In this document: positions 33,058 to 44,130 of the stretch, in pieces
How the letters are laid out: each line of letters begins with the position of its first letter
Position numbering within the stretch: position 1 is the stretch's first letter
The notes under the pieces: generated by a model
The model's database searches: none
Told to the model about the DNA's origin: nothing
The model's input: only the letters and a program-made list of their open reading frames with translations
Assembly: GCA_024449915.1 (NCBI GenBank)
Contig: JAMZAV010001996.1
Location: 86,219 to 150,218 of the forward strand
Direction of reading: 5' to 3'
Origin: Sweltsa coloradensis
Lineage: Eukaryota > Arthropoda > Insecta > Plecoptera > Chloroperlidae
DNA: 64,000 nt
Program-made: the position numbers and the translations under genes

Positions 33058-34950
33058 GTCTGCCCTTCTTCTACTGCATCTTGGATGATTGGTGTAAATT
33101 GAATTAGTTCAAATGTAGACGTGCATCTCAGAACATATTGTTAAAATACATCGTACTTTACTAAAAAAAACTAAACTTTTAAGACGTTTTAATGCAATTT
33201 TAAAAATAATTACTTACGTTTATTCTTCTCGTATGCCAGCTAGGTATCAAAGAAAGCTAGAGATACGCTGTGTAAGTTCTACAAACGTTTTTTAGCCCTC
33301 ATTAGCCTACTTGCAAAGAGCGGCGTCTAGCTTGGGGCTTAGAACCTTGGGAGAAACTCACTAAGCCCGTTGAAGATTGAACACCTGCCGCTGTAGTAAC
33401 TTTCAAAGGAACTTGAGGAAAAGTCTCCATTTTACGATTATTTAAGAGAAACGGTAAGGTTTACTGGGACAAGGTATTAACTTTTCCAAGTTTCCTATTT
33501 CGGGTAACTTGTCAAAGACTTATGTCTCCACCCGCGCTCCGGACGCTCCAACAACTTTCTAAGAAACTGAAGGAAATGTGTATATTTCCCGATCATTTCG
33601 GTTAAACAGGAATGTAACTAGTACCTTTGTGGACAAGGTGTCTTAATACGTTTCCAAGTTCCTTATTTTACAGGGTATGCGTGTCCCAGATGTGACACAT
33701 GTGATGCACCTTTAACCGTGCGTGATGCTTGCAGAATGTACCAATTAATATGATATTTCTCCCAATCACATGAGGAACTTCTATCATATGATACATATGA
33801 TAACGGCGACAATCCATCTTAATTTCTCATCCAAAGTAACCAAATTAACAAAATTTAATCCACATCATTCTCATTTCTTTATTGTTTTACAAATACTATC
33901 ATCATCATCATTTTATTTTGTTATATATACACTTAGAAAACAATCAAATCATCAAACACACCATTAACTCATCTCATCAACTTTCATTATGACAGGCGGC
34001 GCAATATGACCTAACCGGTTGAAGCGCCCTAGTTTCTCACGTCGTCGTCGTCGCCTTTAGACTCAGTCGTCTCCCGATCTCTGGTGAGCCCCCACCTAAC
34101 TAAGACAACCTAGCTAATCCTCAGGACTCTCTTGGCTTCGTCTCTGCTAATTAATTATACAACTTGATCTCACAGCCCGGGCTAGTTGCATTCGCCTTGC
34201 ACGGTGCGGTACTACCAGCTGCTCTAGGAAATCAACCCCCCAACATATTTCAGCCCGGGTGTATGTTACATTATGAAACAAGTTTTGCGAACCCTATAGT
34301 CGTGAGTACGTATTTGTTTTTACACATTGTGCAACCAAATCAAATCAAGCTTTCGATAGAGATGGTTTATAAGTATTGATACTTTGTTGATAGCATATAA
34401 GAAGTCTTCACGGAACGGGGGTTTCAAGGGTTAAAGCAAAGGCTAGGACGGAGACAAATATGATGTCAGTTTGAACATTTCATCCCAACTATCTGCTTAT
34501 CCCACTTTTAGGTGCTGGAGGATTGTGGATTGTGTGTGTGTAGATTGACTTGTGCATTATTTAATCATATACACAACCGAAGACATAGATTTTCTCCCTC
34601 CATAGAGCTGATAAAACATGTTGACTCTTCTCACAGATGTTTCTAAGTTCTAAGTAGTTCAAAATATATCAATATTTATTAATATGTGTTTAAAAATATA
34701 TTTAATAAGGTTGGAATCAGAACCGTAATTGCCTGCGGCGCCGGATTGTGAGGGATATCCCCCCTACTCCCTTAATAGTAAGGTGCTTGGTGGCAGCCTA
34801 TCAACTAATTAATTGTTCACCTGATGATCTTGACAATTAACAACGAAATATAATTTTGGAGTTTTCACCAGTTGGAATTGCAACCTGGTCTAGGTCGTAG
34901 CCTGGCCAACTCCTTGCATAAACCGCCCTGTTAGCTGTGCAGAAACACGG
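33058..34950. other. Unassigned sequence with family D fragment
   Basis: No gene recognised. At 33994-34060 GGCGCAATATGACCTAAC and CGCCCTAGTTTCTCACGTCG resemble one end of family D. A (CAT)n stub lies near 33898-33909. Confidence 0.4.
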
Positions 34951-34953
34951 GCT

Positions 34954-35002
<49 letters not shown>
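34951..35002. repeat. (GT)n(GA)n compound microsatellite
   Basis: About ten GT units are followed directly by about fourteen GA units, with one AA interruption near the end. Confidence 0.95.
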
Positions 35003-35009
<7 letters not shown>

Positions 35010-35152
35010 CGCTAGGCCCGTCTACAGCATGTCTGCCGTAACACGAGCAGAGAAGGGCTATTGAAATATAAAACCTCAAGCCCCCCACACGCACAAAGAA
35101 GTCGTCTCCATGGCCGGTAATTAATAAGGCCCCCCCACCGAGCTAATGAACG

Positions 35153-35333
35153 AGCCACTCATTGTCAGGGCGGTGCGTTGCGTTCACGTCGTCGCTGAGG
35201 CGGTGGAATCTGAGGGAGTTTCCCGCGCTTTTCACACACGAACTAGCCACTCATTGTCAGGGCGGTGCGTTGCGTTCACGTCGTCGCTGAGGCGGTGGAA
35301 TCTGAGGGAGTTTCCCGCGCTTTTCACACACGA
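35153..35333. repeat. 92-bp near-perfect tandem duplication
   Basis: Units start at 35153 and 35245 (AGCCACTCATTGTCAGGGCG) and end CTTTTCACACACGA. They are essentially identical, so the duplication is recent. The sequence is CpG-rich. The frame crossing both units has no known domain. Confidence 0.9.
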
Positions 35334-36377
35334 TAGACTGCGTTCCGCCGAAATAATGGAATTTGTTAAGTTAAGATATATACGTAGTCAAAAAGGATCA
35401 AAATCATTCCCGTCTCTCCTTAGATATTAACCATAAAATTTATTTATTGAGTTCTTTTAAAAGTTACATGTTAAAGAAAATCTTTAACAATCGTCAAATA
35501 ATCTTTAATTTTTTTGTTTGTTTGGTTTAAGGACGCGCAACCGCTAGGCCATAATGCACCACTCTAATCTAAGGGTGGGGGGGGAGGGGGGGGGGGCATT
35601 CTGCTAGAATCTATTTCTATTTGTCCTTTGGTTTAATTTATTTGTTGAATTGTTATGGTGGAGTGTTTCTGGTTGCCTTAAATTCAATATAATCTGTGAT
35701 AATCAATATTATTATTGTACCGTTCCAATCACACCACTCTGTTATCTCACTTGATGCAGGATAAGGGCTTATTACACCGACATAACAATCACACTTCATC
35801 AGGGCAGGATGCTCGGATATTTCCACTCACATCCTGACAGAGTGGTTCACAATAGCTGTGCTGCTCATCATGGGAACTGTGAATTATAATTGGCCCCGTC
35901 CTGTTTTGTACTATCTGCTAAATATTTCTCGTGGAGTACATATAGGTTATTGTTTTAAATGTTATTGTATTCATAGCTTATTTTAATTAACTAACGAGAT
36001 ACCATTCGTTAAATAGTGTACGGTTGTAGTGAACATTTGAATAACACTGTGTACATATTTAGATATTAAGAGTAAACACAATTAATGATAATCTGGAACA
36101 AATGTTAAAATACTTGTATTTGTTGTGGTAATGAGTTTGTGGGACAATAAGCATTAAAAAACGCAAGAGACAACTTAAACAAAAACATTCTCTTTCAATA
36201 TTTATCTAAGTGAACATTATATATATATTTATTTATATTTTTAATATAACACAAATCGTTCATATTATGGTATATTAGCGACAATAGGACGTAGTGTAAA
36301 CTAAACTTGAGTGTTTCCCAACTAACCAAATCGAGAAATAAACCCAACTCGTTCATACCTGCGTAATAATAATGTTT
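35334..36377. other. Unassigned sequence with family D fragment
   Basis: At 35527-35576 AAGGACGCGCAACCGCTAGG and CATAATGCACCACTCTAA match the start of family D, followed by a G-rich run (35575-35597). At 36310-36340 CCAACTAACCAAATCGAGAAAT matches the inverted short repeat seen at 23.2 and 27.3 kb. No gene recognised. Confidence 0.4.
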
Positions 36378-36575
36378 GGTGGTCAGTTCAAAGGCAGCAG
36401 ATATTCGTTGCAGTACTGTTCCACTTCCATCCATTCAGATGTATAATGCAGCTACAATTAAGATGGTTAAAATGTACCCGTCCTGATGGTCTAGTGGTTA
36501 AGACGCCTGTCTGGGAGATCCGTGGTTCGATTAACGGTTGGGGCGAACTTTTTTTTAAATTTCTGAATTGTAGTA
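36378..36575 (+). repeat. Relic of the tRNA-containing foldback
   Basis: Shares GGTCAGTTCAAAGGCAGCAG, CAGATATTCGT, CATCCATTCAGATGTATAAT and the tRNA-like block with 23273-23464. The left inverted arm is missing. In the tRNA-like part (36478-36546) the bases AGTGCGGG of the anticodon loop and stem are deleted, and the T arm is altered (TTCGATTAACGG). It is a dead, one-armed copy. Confidence 0.75.
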
Positions 36576-37518
36576 ATAATAGTGTAAACTAATACATGGT
36601 TTCATCAGTCATGTACTCATTAGAGTCAACTACAACAGTCGAAACATACATGTTTCGTAAAGCGGAAGCTCGCTCATCCTGAGCCCATCTTGGCTTCATA
36701 TTAGCTACTAAAGAGCCCGGTTATCTTTACATAGGCCCAGTTGCCACTATTGTTATTGATTTAAGGTGATATGACTTAGGTCCGGTATTTCAATGTCCAG
36801 TTAAAGTGGCAAGTGAAATATAACTGCCAGGTAACTTGTTATCACTGTGGCAACCACCAATCAGAAGCCTTGTAAATATTTTAGAGGACTAAATGGCTGA
36901 TAAAATTTTAACTTTGTTCTGGTCCTTACGTGTTAAAAAGTTTTAGTCTTAGTCATAAATAATTGGAATAACAGCTTAAAACAACAACGACATTCTTTCG
37001 ACGACCAATCAAATGGAGTAACTTCATTACGACAGGCCACTAAAACATTACTAACCAATCAGGATATCAGATTTAACAACTTCTTACAACAATGATGGGA
37101 ACCGAACCTTATCTATCCACTTTCAGTTTACCTTAGCAGCTGGCCACTATCTGTGATAGTTCGGTAGTTGTTTGTTTAGTGCGCGTGTACATATTTACCA
37201 GTACACAACATTATCTAGGTACTCTCTTCGAGTGTGGCTCTTGAGATTACACTTGAGACCACTTACCTCGAGTGTGCACTGTACAGACAAGTGTGTAACA
37301 TTCCGAGATAAGACGTGTGTGTCTATATACACGGGATATTATCTCTTGTTATTTTAAATATTGATTTCAAGGTGTATTAATCGGTGAACAAGTGTCTTTC
37401 TTCCGTGTTCTTATCAGCATTGTACACACAGATACGTAAAAGTAAAACATAAACAAACACTTAAGTATATAAATAAAATTAATTCTCATCAAAAGAGCTT
37501 ATTGTCCCGGAACAATAT
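36576..37518. other. Unassigned sequence
   Basis: No gene or repeat recognised. The near-palindromic CGAAACATACATGTTTCG lies at 36641-36658. Confidence 0.35.
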
Positions 37519-37683
37519 TAAAACGTAAATTAAAAACTTATGACCGAGGCCACTATTCTTACAAACAAATTTTCGGGTGAAACGTCCTCACCCATAATCG
37601 GCATCAACCTGATGATGGGTGAGGAAGTTTTACCCGAAAATTCGTGTAGTGGCCTCGGTCATAAGTTTTTAATTTACGTTTTA
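37519..37683. mobile_element. Foldback element with CTGATGA...GAAA core
   Basis: Inverted arms of about 75 bp: AAACGTAAATTAAAAACTTA + TGACCGAGGCCAC at the left, mirrored at the right to 37683. Across the centre, CTGATGA (37609-37615) is followed by T, a GGGT/ACCC helix (37617-37620 with 37632-37635) and GAAA (37636-37639). This is the same layout as in the 354-bp palindrome. The mirrored left arm has the block mutated. No UH cleavage site is placed with confidence. Confidence 0.75.
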
Positions 37684-38227
37684 AAATTAATTCATGTTAT
37701 TACACCTTCAGTTTGTGTTGTATGTGCCCTATACACACGCCTCTCTCCTCCGTTTTCGTTTATGTTGCTAAATTACTAAATTTACTTTCAATATACATAT
37801 GCATTAATTTTAAGGACTTTTTCGTACATTTCATGAGCCTTTGATAACACAGTTTTATTTAATTATTTTTAATATGCCTAATTAGTTTTAAATCAACAAT
37901 ATAAGGTAATTACGTCACGTATTAACTCCCTGATGGGTGGTGATGGACATCCTCCATCCCATGTGAGTCATTATCTCTAATCGTTTAGTTGTTATTGGTT
38001 TGTTACTGGGGCGAGTTAGCTAATAACATGGGTAGGACGCGCCTCTTAAGTCTTAACACACTGACTCTGTCTGTCGTCTCCACTGCCAGCCAGGACATTA
38101 TCTTAGACAAAACAGCGGAAGCGAGAAGTGGTTTCCGCCAATTACCCAGTCTGCAATTACCCTAGCCAGGTGGGGGGACTGGGAGGTAGATGTACACACG
38201 CCACTAGAAGTAAATCAAGGCCGGAGA
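37684..38227. other. Unassigned sequence
   Basis: No gene or repeat recognised. Confidence 0.35.
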
Positions 38228-38430
38228 GAATAGGACGAGCGAAGCGAAGACTTCAATTTCACTGACCCCCAACCCCCCCCCCCAATAAAAAAATAACTCG
38301 AAAGTTTTTTTGTCTCCTTGTTCGCACTCTACCGGGCAAACGGCATACGCGATCTTGATGGAAATTGGACGGGACCTTCGAAATCTCTGAACTTAGATCT
38401 GCCAAGTTTGGGCTGTTATTGTGGCGTTTG
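38228..38430 (-). repeat. Family B-related terminal fragment
   Basis: Begins GACGAGCGAAGCGAAGACTT + CAATTTCACTGACCCCC and includes CGGGCAAACGGCATACGCGA and CCTTCGAAATCTCTGAACTT. The same series opens the right arm of the composite element at 52421. A C-run and an A-run replace part of the interior. Confidence 0.7.
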
Positions 38431-38499
38431 AAGTTAGGGAGCACATTTTCCGTCCGTGCGTGTGTTACGTCTTACGATAAAAACAAAACACGACCTACG

Positions 38500-38700
38500 A
38501 TCGACACGCGTTTTCTTGTTGACATTGCCTTCATCAAGGATGTTACAGAATGTTCTTGCTAAGATTGTGGTTAAGGGGGCTGAGCTAGATTCAACCTTGT
38601 TACCCGTCACCTCCACCAAATACCTTTAAGATTAACTTCCACTAACACTTGAGCATTTTAAATATTATATTATGCCTATATGTACGGTTGTTTAATTTCG
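38500..38700 (+). repeat. Core-motif repeat, paired with 40.4-40.6 kb
   Basis: TTCATCAAGGATGTTACAGA, GATTGTGGTTAAGGGGGCT, the core variant CCCGTCACCTCCACCA (38603-38618) and GAGCATTTTAAATATTATAT recur in the same order at 40480-40640. This gives ~180 bp of context around two core instances, different from the flanks near 1 kb and 28.6 kb. Confidence 0.7.
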
Positions 38701-39342
38701 GTAAGCATTGCGTCCTATTATGTTCAACACCGTCACCGTACTAGTTAATAAAAAAATTAAATCTGTAATTTATTTATTTATAACAAAACCAACGGTCATA
38801 ATATTCATATATTCACACAAAGATTAATATAACAATAAAAACATACATCACATTTTTTCAATATTAATGATAATAATTAGTTCGTGAATTACAGAAGTAG
38901 TAGAGTGACACTCTTTCATTGAACACTCTATTTTATCGCGTCATGTTCAAGCGCTCGCACTAGAATGGCCTAGCGCTGTGTACTCGTCTGCAAGAATCGC
39001 CCAGTGTGGCTGGCATCGAACCCACACTCCGCTAATACATGTGTGTGTTTTAGTACAAAGCTGCTTTATCACCTCCTCTTTGTCCTTATTTAACTACACC
39101 GCCTCGTGTAGAGCGGACATGCCTGCGTGCTAATGTAGTTTGATCGCGTCAGGTTGGCCCCCTGCTTGATCTCTGTGCTAATCCCGACCACGGAGCGGAG
39201 GTTAAATCACTCTCGTTGACCTCCCTGTAATCCATCTCTGTAAAGAGCACAGTGTGCTAGGCCGGTAGCACACTGGGTTCCTAGGATACCCATGTGGCTC
39301 GTTTCATACGACCTGTATTGTATACGCCGTGGCACAGGAACG
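38701..39342. other. Unassigned sequence with B-box-like motif
   Basis: At 39011-39030 GGCATCGAACCCACACTCC is the complement of a B-box-like sequence, without a full tRNA fold. No gene recognised. Confidence 0.35.
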
Positions 39343-39500
39343 TTCTGTGTCACGACCCATACTGTTTTTGAACTTAGAAAAATAATTTTCTGTGTCACGA
39401 CCCATACTGTTTTTGAACTTGGAAAAAATAATTTTCTGTGTCACGACCCATACTGTTTTTGAACTTGGAAAAAATAATTCTGTGTCACGACCCATCCGGA
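39343..39500. repeat. 46-47-bp minisatellite
   Basis: Three full units and a partial one of TTCTGTGTCACGACCCATAC + TGTTTTTGAACTTGGAAAAA, varying in A-run length. Confidence 0.9.
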
Positions 39501-39539
39501 AACACTTTAAAAAAATTTTACTTGAGTTTTCGGTGTCAT

Positions 39540-39882
39540 GGCTCCGACTCAAGTTTTTCTTATATGGACTCAAGTCCATCAGTTCTTGGCTTAGGAATGT
39601 GTAAACGGTGACTTTGCAGCCGTCCTAGCAACGAGGCTCGTTATAAATTCTAAGGTTGTTCCTAATCAGCCAATTGTTGATTCTGGTGCTATCCGCGGGT
39701 GGAATCGTGTCCAACTTGATTGATCGGTGTTTCCAACTTAAATATGTTGGTCTCTAGTTGCCTAGTTGGTTATTGTTCGCTTGTCGATGGTGTCGGCGCC
39801 TACAGGGTTAATGGCTTGGGCAGCTTTAAATTTAATGTTTCCCTCTAAAAATCAGTTCTGTGTCTAAATGGGTACTCTTGAT
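39540..39882 (+). repeat. SINE family 1, copy g (d-like subfamily)
   Basis: Contains GGACTCAAGTCCATCAGTTC, GAGCCGTCCTAGC-like text with GCAGCCGTCCTAGCAACGAG, TCCGCGGGTGGAATCGTGTC, GATCGGTGTTTCC and a diverged 3' end (CTAAATGGGTACTCT). It shares the GATCGGTGTT central variant with copy d. The head B box is not recognisable. Confidence 0.8.
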
Positions 39883-40033
39883 ACTAATTAACTTATTTTA
39901 TTTATTTAGGGCACACATCGGATTAACCCAGTGTGGCCCCCCCATAACTGACTGACTTTAGATTATTTGGGTAAGGGTAGTCGGGAAATGAATCTCCGAG
40001 GGCTGTTTAAGAGCACTCAATCCTCGAGCGAAT

Positions 40034-40389
40034 TAGACACATTTGGCAGCTAGCAAATAGCTATTCGCTCGGCCAAGATGCATCCGACGTATATGAAACT
40101 TCGTTAAGTTGTCTATAAAGCATACATGGACAGCCCTGCGGTCATAGATTTTTAACATTTTGTCTTAATCGGTCAGAAAAAAAAACACGAATATAGTCAA
40201 TTTTGGAGTTTTTATCAAAATCAAAACTCTTGAAAACTAATTTATTTTTTAGAACTATTTTAAAACAAAATTTGGAAATGTGTTACTGCAGAGCCCTATA
40301 TTTCCACATTCGTGACATATGTTCAAAATTTCAAACACCTGTGGTGTCAGTCGGCCGAGCGAACAGCAATTTGCCTAAAACGCTTGTCC
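40034..40389 (+). mobile_element. GCTCGGCC-terminus MITE, copy 2
   Basis: Left end GACACATTTGGCAG, AGCTATTCGCTCGGCC; right end GGCCGAGCGAACAGCAATTT then CGCTTGTCC. Interior as in 27527-27880: ACATGGACAGCCCTG and TGTGGTGTCAGTCGG. The sequence just outside the right end (TATACTCTCTTAAG) is also shared with 11497-11510, so the true boundary may lie farther out. Confidence 0.75.
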
Positions 40390-40402
40390 TATACTCTCTT
40401 AA

Positions 40403-40441
40403 GTGGCTGGATTCGAACCCGGGACCTCCCGAATCAGAGCT
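40403..40441 (-). repeat. SINE family 2, head fragment e
   Basis: GGATTCGAACCCGGGACCTC + CCGAATCAGAG is the complement of the family 2 head (B box plus anticodon region). It is a ~39-bp stub attached to the MITE end. Confidence 0.6.
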
Positions 40442-40479
40442 GCCTCCAATTTTCATGAATATTTTGTTTACATTTCCCT

Positions 40480-40640
40480 TCAACAAGGATGTTACCATAA
40501 GTTCTTGCTGAGACTGTGGTTAAGGGGACTAAGCTATATTAAAACAAAGAATTTAAATCTTGGGACCGGCACCTCCACCAAAACTTTTACAATTTTAACT
40601 TCTGAGCATTTTCAATATTGTATTAGGCCTATGTTATGTT
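40480..40640 (+). repeat. Core-motif repeat, second member of the 38.5-kb pair
   Basis: CAACAAGGATGTTACCATAA, CTGTGGTTAAGGGGACTAAG, the core ACCGGCACCTCCACCA (40564-40579) and GAGCATTTTCAATATTGTAT match 38500-38700 in order. Confidence 0.7.
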
Positions 40641-40677
40641 AAATTTGTTTCATAAATAAATAAAATAAATCCGTATT

Positions 40678-41072
40678 TAGAGTCTACCCACTCAGTCACA
40701 CAACTGATTGTCAGTGGGGGACAGTAAATCAAAGCGATCAAGCCTATACCCTGTAGACCCCGACGCAATCGACGAGTGAGCGATAACCAACCAAAGATCG
40801 ATATTTTTAATAGGAAATATAGCAATCAGTGGTAGGGACAGTGCGAACACCCGCGGATCAACGCCAGAATCAACAAGGCCGATTCAGAACAACTCTGAAT
40901 TTATTATGTGCTTCGTTGCTAGGACGGCTCCAAAGTCACCGTTTTCAAATTCTTAAGATAAGAACTGATGGACAAATCAGAAGTTAAAAACTTCTGACTT
41001 TAGCGGGAATCAAACCCTGGACCTTCTGCATTGGAAGCAGGTAGGCTAACCACAAGACCAACAAGCCACACA
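40678..41072 (-). repeat. SINE family 1, copy h (near full length)
   Basis: Reads on the minus strand from the tRNA-like head (CTTGTGGTTAGCCTACCTGC + TTCCAATGCAG, B box GGGTTTGATTCC) through the body to CTGAGTGGGTAGACTCTAAA. An A-rich tail (TAAATAAATAAAA) lies outside the 3' end. It is nearly identical to copy a, with a small deletion at GATGGAC/AAATCAG. Confidence 0.85.
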
Positions 41073-42204
41073 ATAACAATGAGCTTCGTTTCCTGTTTTG
41101 AGTATTTTCGTGATTGTGCTCGTTGGTAACAATGTTATACTTGTGTATCTACATGTTTACATCATCATAACATGTGAGGCTACTACCAGCTCTGACACAC
41201 AGACATTAACAGTATGTTTAACAGGGTTTTACTTCTGTACGTTGGTAGCGCCGACCGCCGCTCTAAGCTTGATGAAGATTGCTACCTATTCATCGTCTGC
41301 GCGTAGCTTTGCATAATCCGCGGCGCGCCGGACAAATCCACTCTTTCCACACTGAGGATTTAAACGAGGTTGCTTTTATTTCTAGTTGTCTTCGAGATAA
41401 TCGTGACGTTGATCAAACTGAATATATTCAAATTAATCTGAGTTGTCACTTTAAATGAAAAGAAAATGTTTATTTTAGCTGTGAGTTTTGGAAACAAAAG
41501 CAGACACTTCAGATATAATTTTTGTTTAAAAATTTTTTTATACGTCCTTTGAATCTAATTTAATGAAATTTTTGGTCAATTTGAATCCAACACATCTAAC
41601 TTTCTTATAAATTCTGACAGTTGGTTAAACTGAGATGTGAACTTCTACTTAATACTAAAAGTATGTATTTAATTTACGATTTTTTGCCTAGAAAAATTTC
41701 CCTGGTACGTATTTGTATGCAGTTTTTTTAAACATACTACAATTTAAGAAAATACAAATTTTGAAAGACCTGTTCCTTGTAGAAAAAGTATTTCTTGTTT
41801 TTCATTTTTAAAGAAAGAAACTTAAAATGTAATTCCATATTTCATAATTCCCCCATGAAACTTCCAGCTTATCCCTGGATATTGAGTTTGACCCCTGATT
41901 AGGCGTCCACTCCGACATCACGTACGACACAACAACTAATCCCGAACTAACCACGGCCTTCTTGATGGAATAGATTACTCTGCATCCAGAAGGCAGTGAC
42001 TGTCACGACGAGCTCGTTTGCAGGGAAATTAGTTGTCATGTTGCGCATTCCGAACACATCATCCATTCAAGCGAGAAGTTGAGCGCGGTGCTTGGTTCAC
42101 ACACGTAGCTAGCTTCACTCTGTACCCAAGGCAGGTGCTAGGACACAATGTGCTCATACGTAGACCTAGGAGCATTTACCCACTGCCTTGTAGATATTAC
42201 TAGG
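41073..42204. other. Unassigned sequence
   Basis: No gene or repeat recognised. Strongly AT-rich from 41450 to 41830. Confidence 0.4.
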
Positions 42205-42605
42205 TCGCTTCGCTAACGCTTTTTTCCAGTCGTGTTGATGGATGAGCTTTTATAATTGATTATCGTTGGACTAAAAGTACGAATCCTAAAAAAATCTTCG
42301 ATTGTTTACCATTTCTAAGTTTAGTGATTTCAAACGTCCCCATAAAGTTTCATTAAGATTGGGGTAGCTGTTTGCCCGGTCGCGGGGCAAACATCACTAA
42401 AATATCGCACAAAGAACGGAAAAAGTCTTGAAAGTACGATATTCATGAGAAATATTTCTTCGATTGTACCAAAAAACTTGGCAGGTCTAAGTTCAGAGAT
42501 TTCGAATGTCCACTCCAATTTTCATCAAGATTGCATATGCCGTTTGCCCGGTAGAGCGCGAACACACAAACAAAACAAAAATACACGAGCTAATATTTTT
42601 GGGGT
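42205..42605 (+). repeat. Family B-related element, diverged
   Basis: GGTCGCTTCGCTAACGCTTT + TTTCCAG and GTTGATGGATGAGC resemble the family B start. Two units follow with CCATAAAGTTTCATTAAGAT / CCAATTTTCATCAAGATTGC, GTTTGCCCGGT and, in the second, AAGTTCAGAGATTTCGAATG and GAACACACAAACAAAACAAA. It lacks the B 3' end. It is probably an older relative. Confidence 0.6.
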
Positions 42606-43071
42606 CATAGCCCTTTTTGTGGTTTATTATATCCCATGTTTCTTTAAAACTTACATGTGTAGTCTCTATGGACGTCTCATAAAAACTCACCTTAATGATT
42701 TGCCCGTTTCAACTTATATATTACTGTTGACCTAACTTAACTTGATTGATGAAAAATCACTTAAAATGTATTCTTTCATTTTAAATAATGTGCTGTTGAT
42801 AATGTAATTAAATCAAACTTATTTTATCTAATACATTATTCATCAAAACGATCAGGTATAGCCACGTTCTTGTAGCCTAAGAGAAAGTCTCAACCGTGCG
42901 AGATCCGCCTGATCGCGACGACTCAAGGAAGGGTTAGCCAAGTGGTAAACCAACCCCCCTCCCTCGGTCGCGAGTAAGTTGATGTCCCCCCCCCCCGGGG
43001 GTTGTTTGCGATGCGGGGCACGCACCAGTCTAGGTTGGTTGATGTATTGGAAGGTGATGTCTGTCCCCTCT
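42606..43071. other. Unassigned sequence
   Basis: C-rich runs lie near 42955 and 42988. No gene recognised. Confidence 0.35.
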
Positions 43072-43230
43072 TCTCGACACACCGCCTTGCGAGCACGTGC
43101 GTGCGGTGTGCGGGCTGAACTCACCGCCTTCTTGTAGATAGTAGTGTCCACAGACTACGCTACAAGTTACACACCGCCTTGCTAGCACGTGCGTGCGGTG
43201 TACGGCTGAACTCACCGCCTTCTTATCCAT
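43072..43230. repeat. Local duplication of a GCACGTGCGTGC segment
   Basis: ACACCGCCTTGCGAGCACGT + GCGTGCGGTGTGCGGGCTGAA (43078) recurs at 43172 with ACCGCCTTGCTAGCACGTGC and GGCTGAACTCACCGCCTTCT in both. Each unit can form a CACACCGC..GCGGTGTG hairpin. Confidence 0.85.
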
Positions 43231-43830
43231 AGACGAAGCAGAGTTCAGGGGGTGTATTTACTAATTGTGACAATAGTCGACCGAAAAGACAACTTTAGTG
43301 AGAAGAGCAAGTAGAACTCCCACCTCAAATTTTCGTCTCACCAAATTAAATAGTATTACAGACTCCCCAAAAATGTTTAATGTGTAATTTGTGGCCAATG
43401 CCTAGCGTATTAGATTTTTTGGTTGCAATAATGACACATTTTACACCTTTAAAGCCGTCTGCCAAATTTGTTTCTTTGAGTTAAAAACAACTCATGACAC
43501 ATTTTTTGTGCAAGGCAATGACAACATAAGAAACACTGATCAATGATCATTATTATGTTTTATCGTGAGATGTGGCACACGTACATTTAAACTGAAGGGC
43601 GGACGGAAACGTGACGAATATAGGTGAGCTCAACTCTTTTATATTTAGTGTCTTTGCGAAATATTTTTATAGTAGCGTTAAGAATTAGTGCAATGGTTTA
43701 TGTAGCAACATTTTTATGTGGTTTCGTACAATATTTTAAGAACCAATTAACATTACATCGCCTACACGTTTCGGAAATTCTCAATTATGTCAACAACTGT
43801 TTTGACTGTTGTAAAGCATCATAGAGTATA
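43231..43830. other. Unassigned sequence
   Basis: No gene or repeat recognised. Confidence 0.35.
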
Positions 43831-44130
43831 CTCACCAGGAATCTTCTCCTGTTTACGCACCCCTCTCTCAGGTCGCGGACTCATCCTACAGGAATGTATG
43901 TGCAGTCCTTGACTTCCTGGGGTCTTCCTGCTCTCCTGATCACCAGGAATCTTGCCCCGTGTTTACGCACCCCCCTCTCAGGTCGCGGACTCATCCTACA
44001 GGAATGTATGTGCAGTCCTTGACTTCCCGCGTCCTCCTGCTCTCCTGATCACTCTTCTGAATCTTGCCCCGTGTTTACGCACCCCCTCTCAGGTCGCGGA
44101 CTCATCCTACAGGAATGTATGTGCCCGGCC
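43831..44130. repeat. ~110-bp tandem repeat, about 2.7 copies
   Basis: CTCTCAGGTCGCGGACTCAT + CCTACAGGAATGTATGTGC occurs three times (near 43864, 43975 and 44087). The first two units continue into GTCCTTGACTTCC and CTGCTCTCCTGATCAC. The long plus-strand frame over these units (43952-44380) is repeat-driven and has no recognised domain. Confidence 0.9.

Noticed and set aside
32677..33107. Cys/Leu/Ser- and Thr/Asp/Arg-rich frames on both strands
   Set aside because: Composition artefacts of the (TCTG)n tract.
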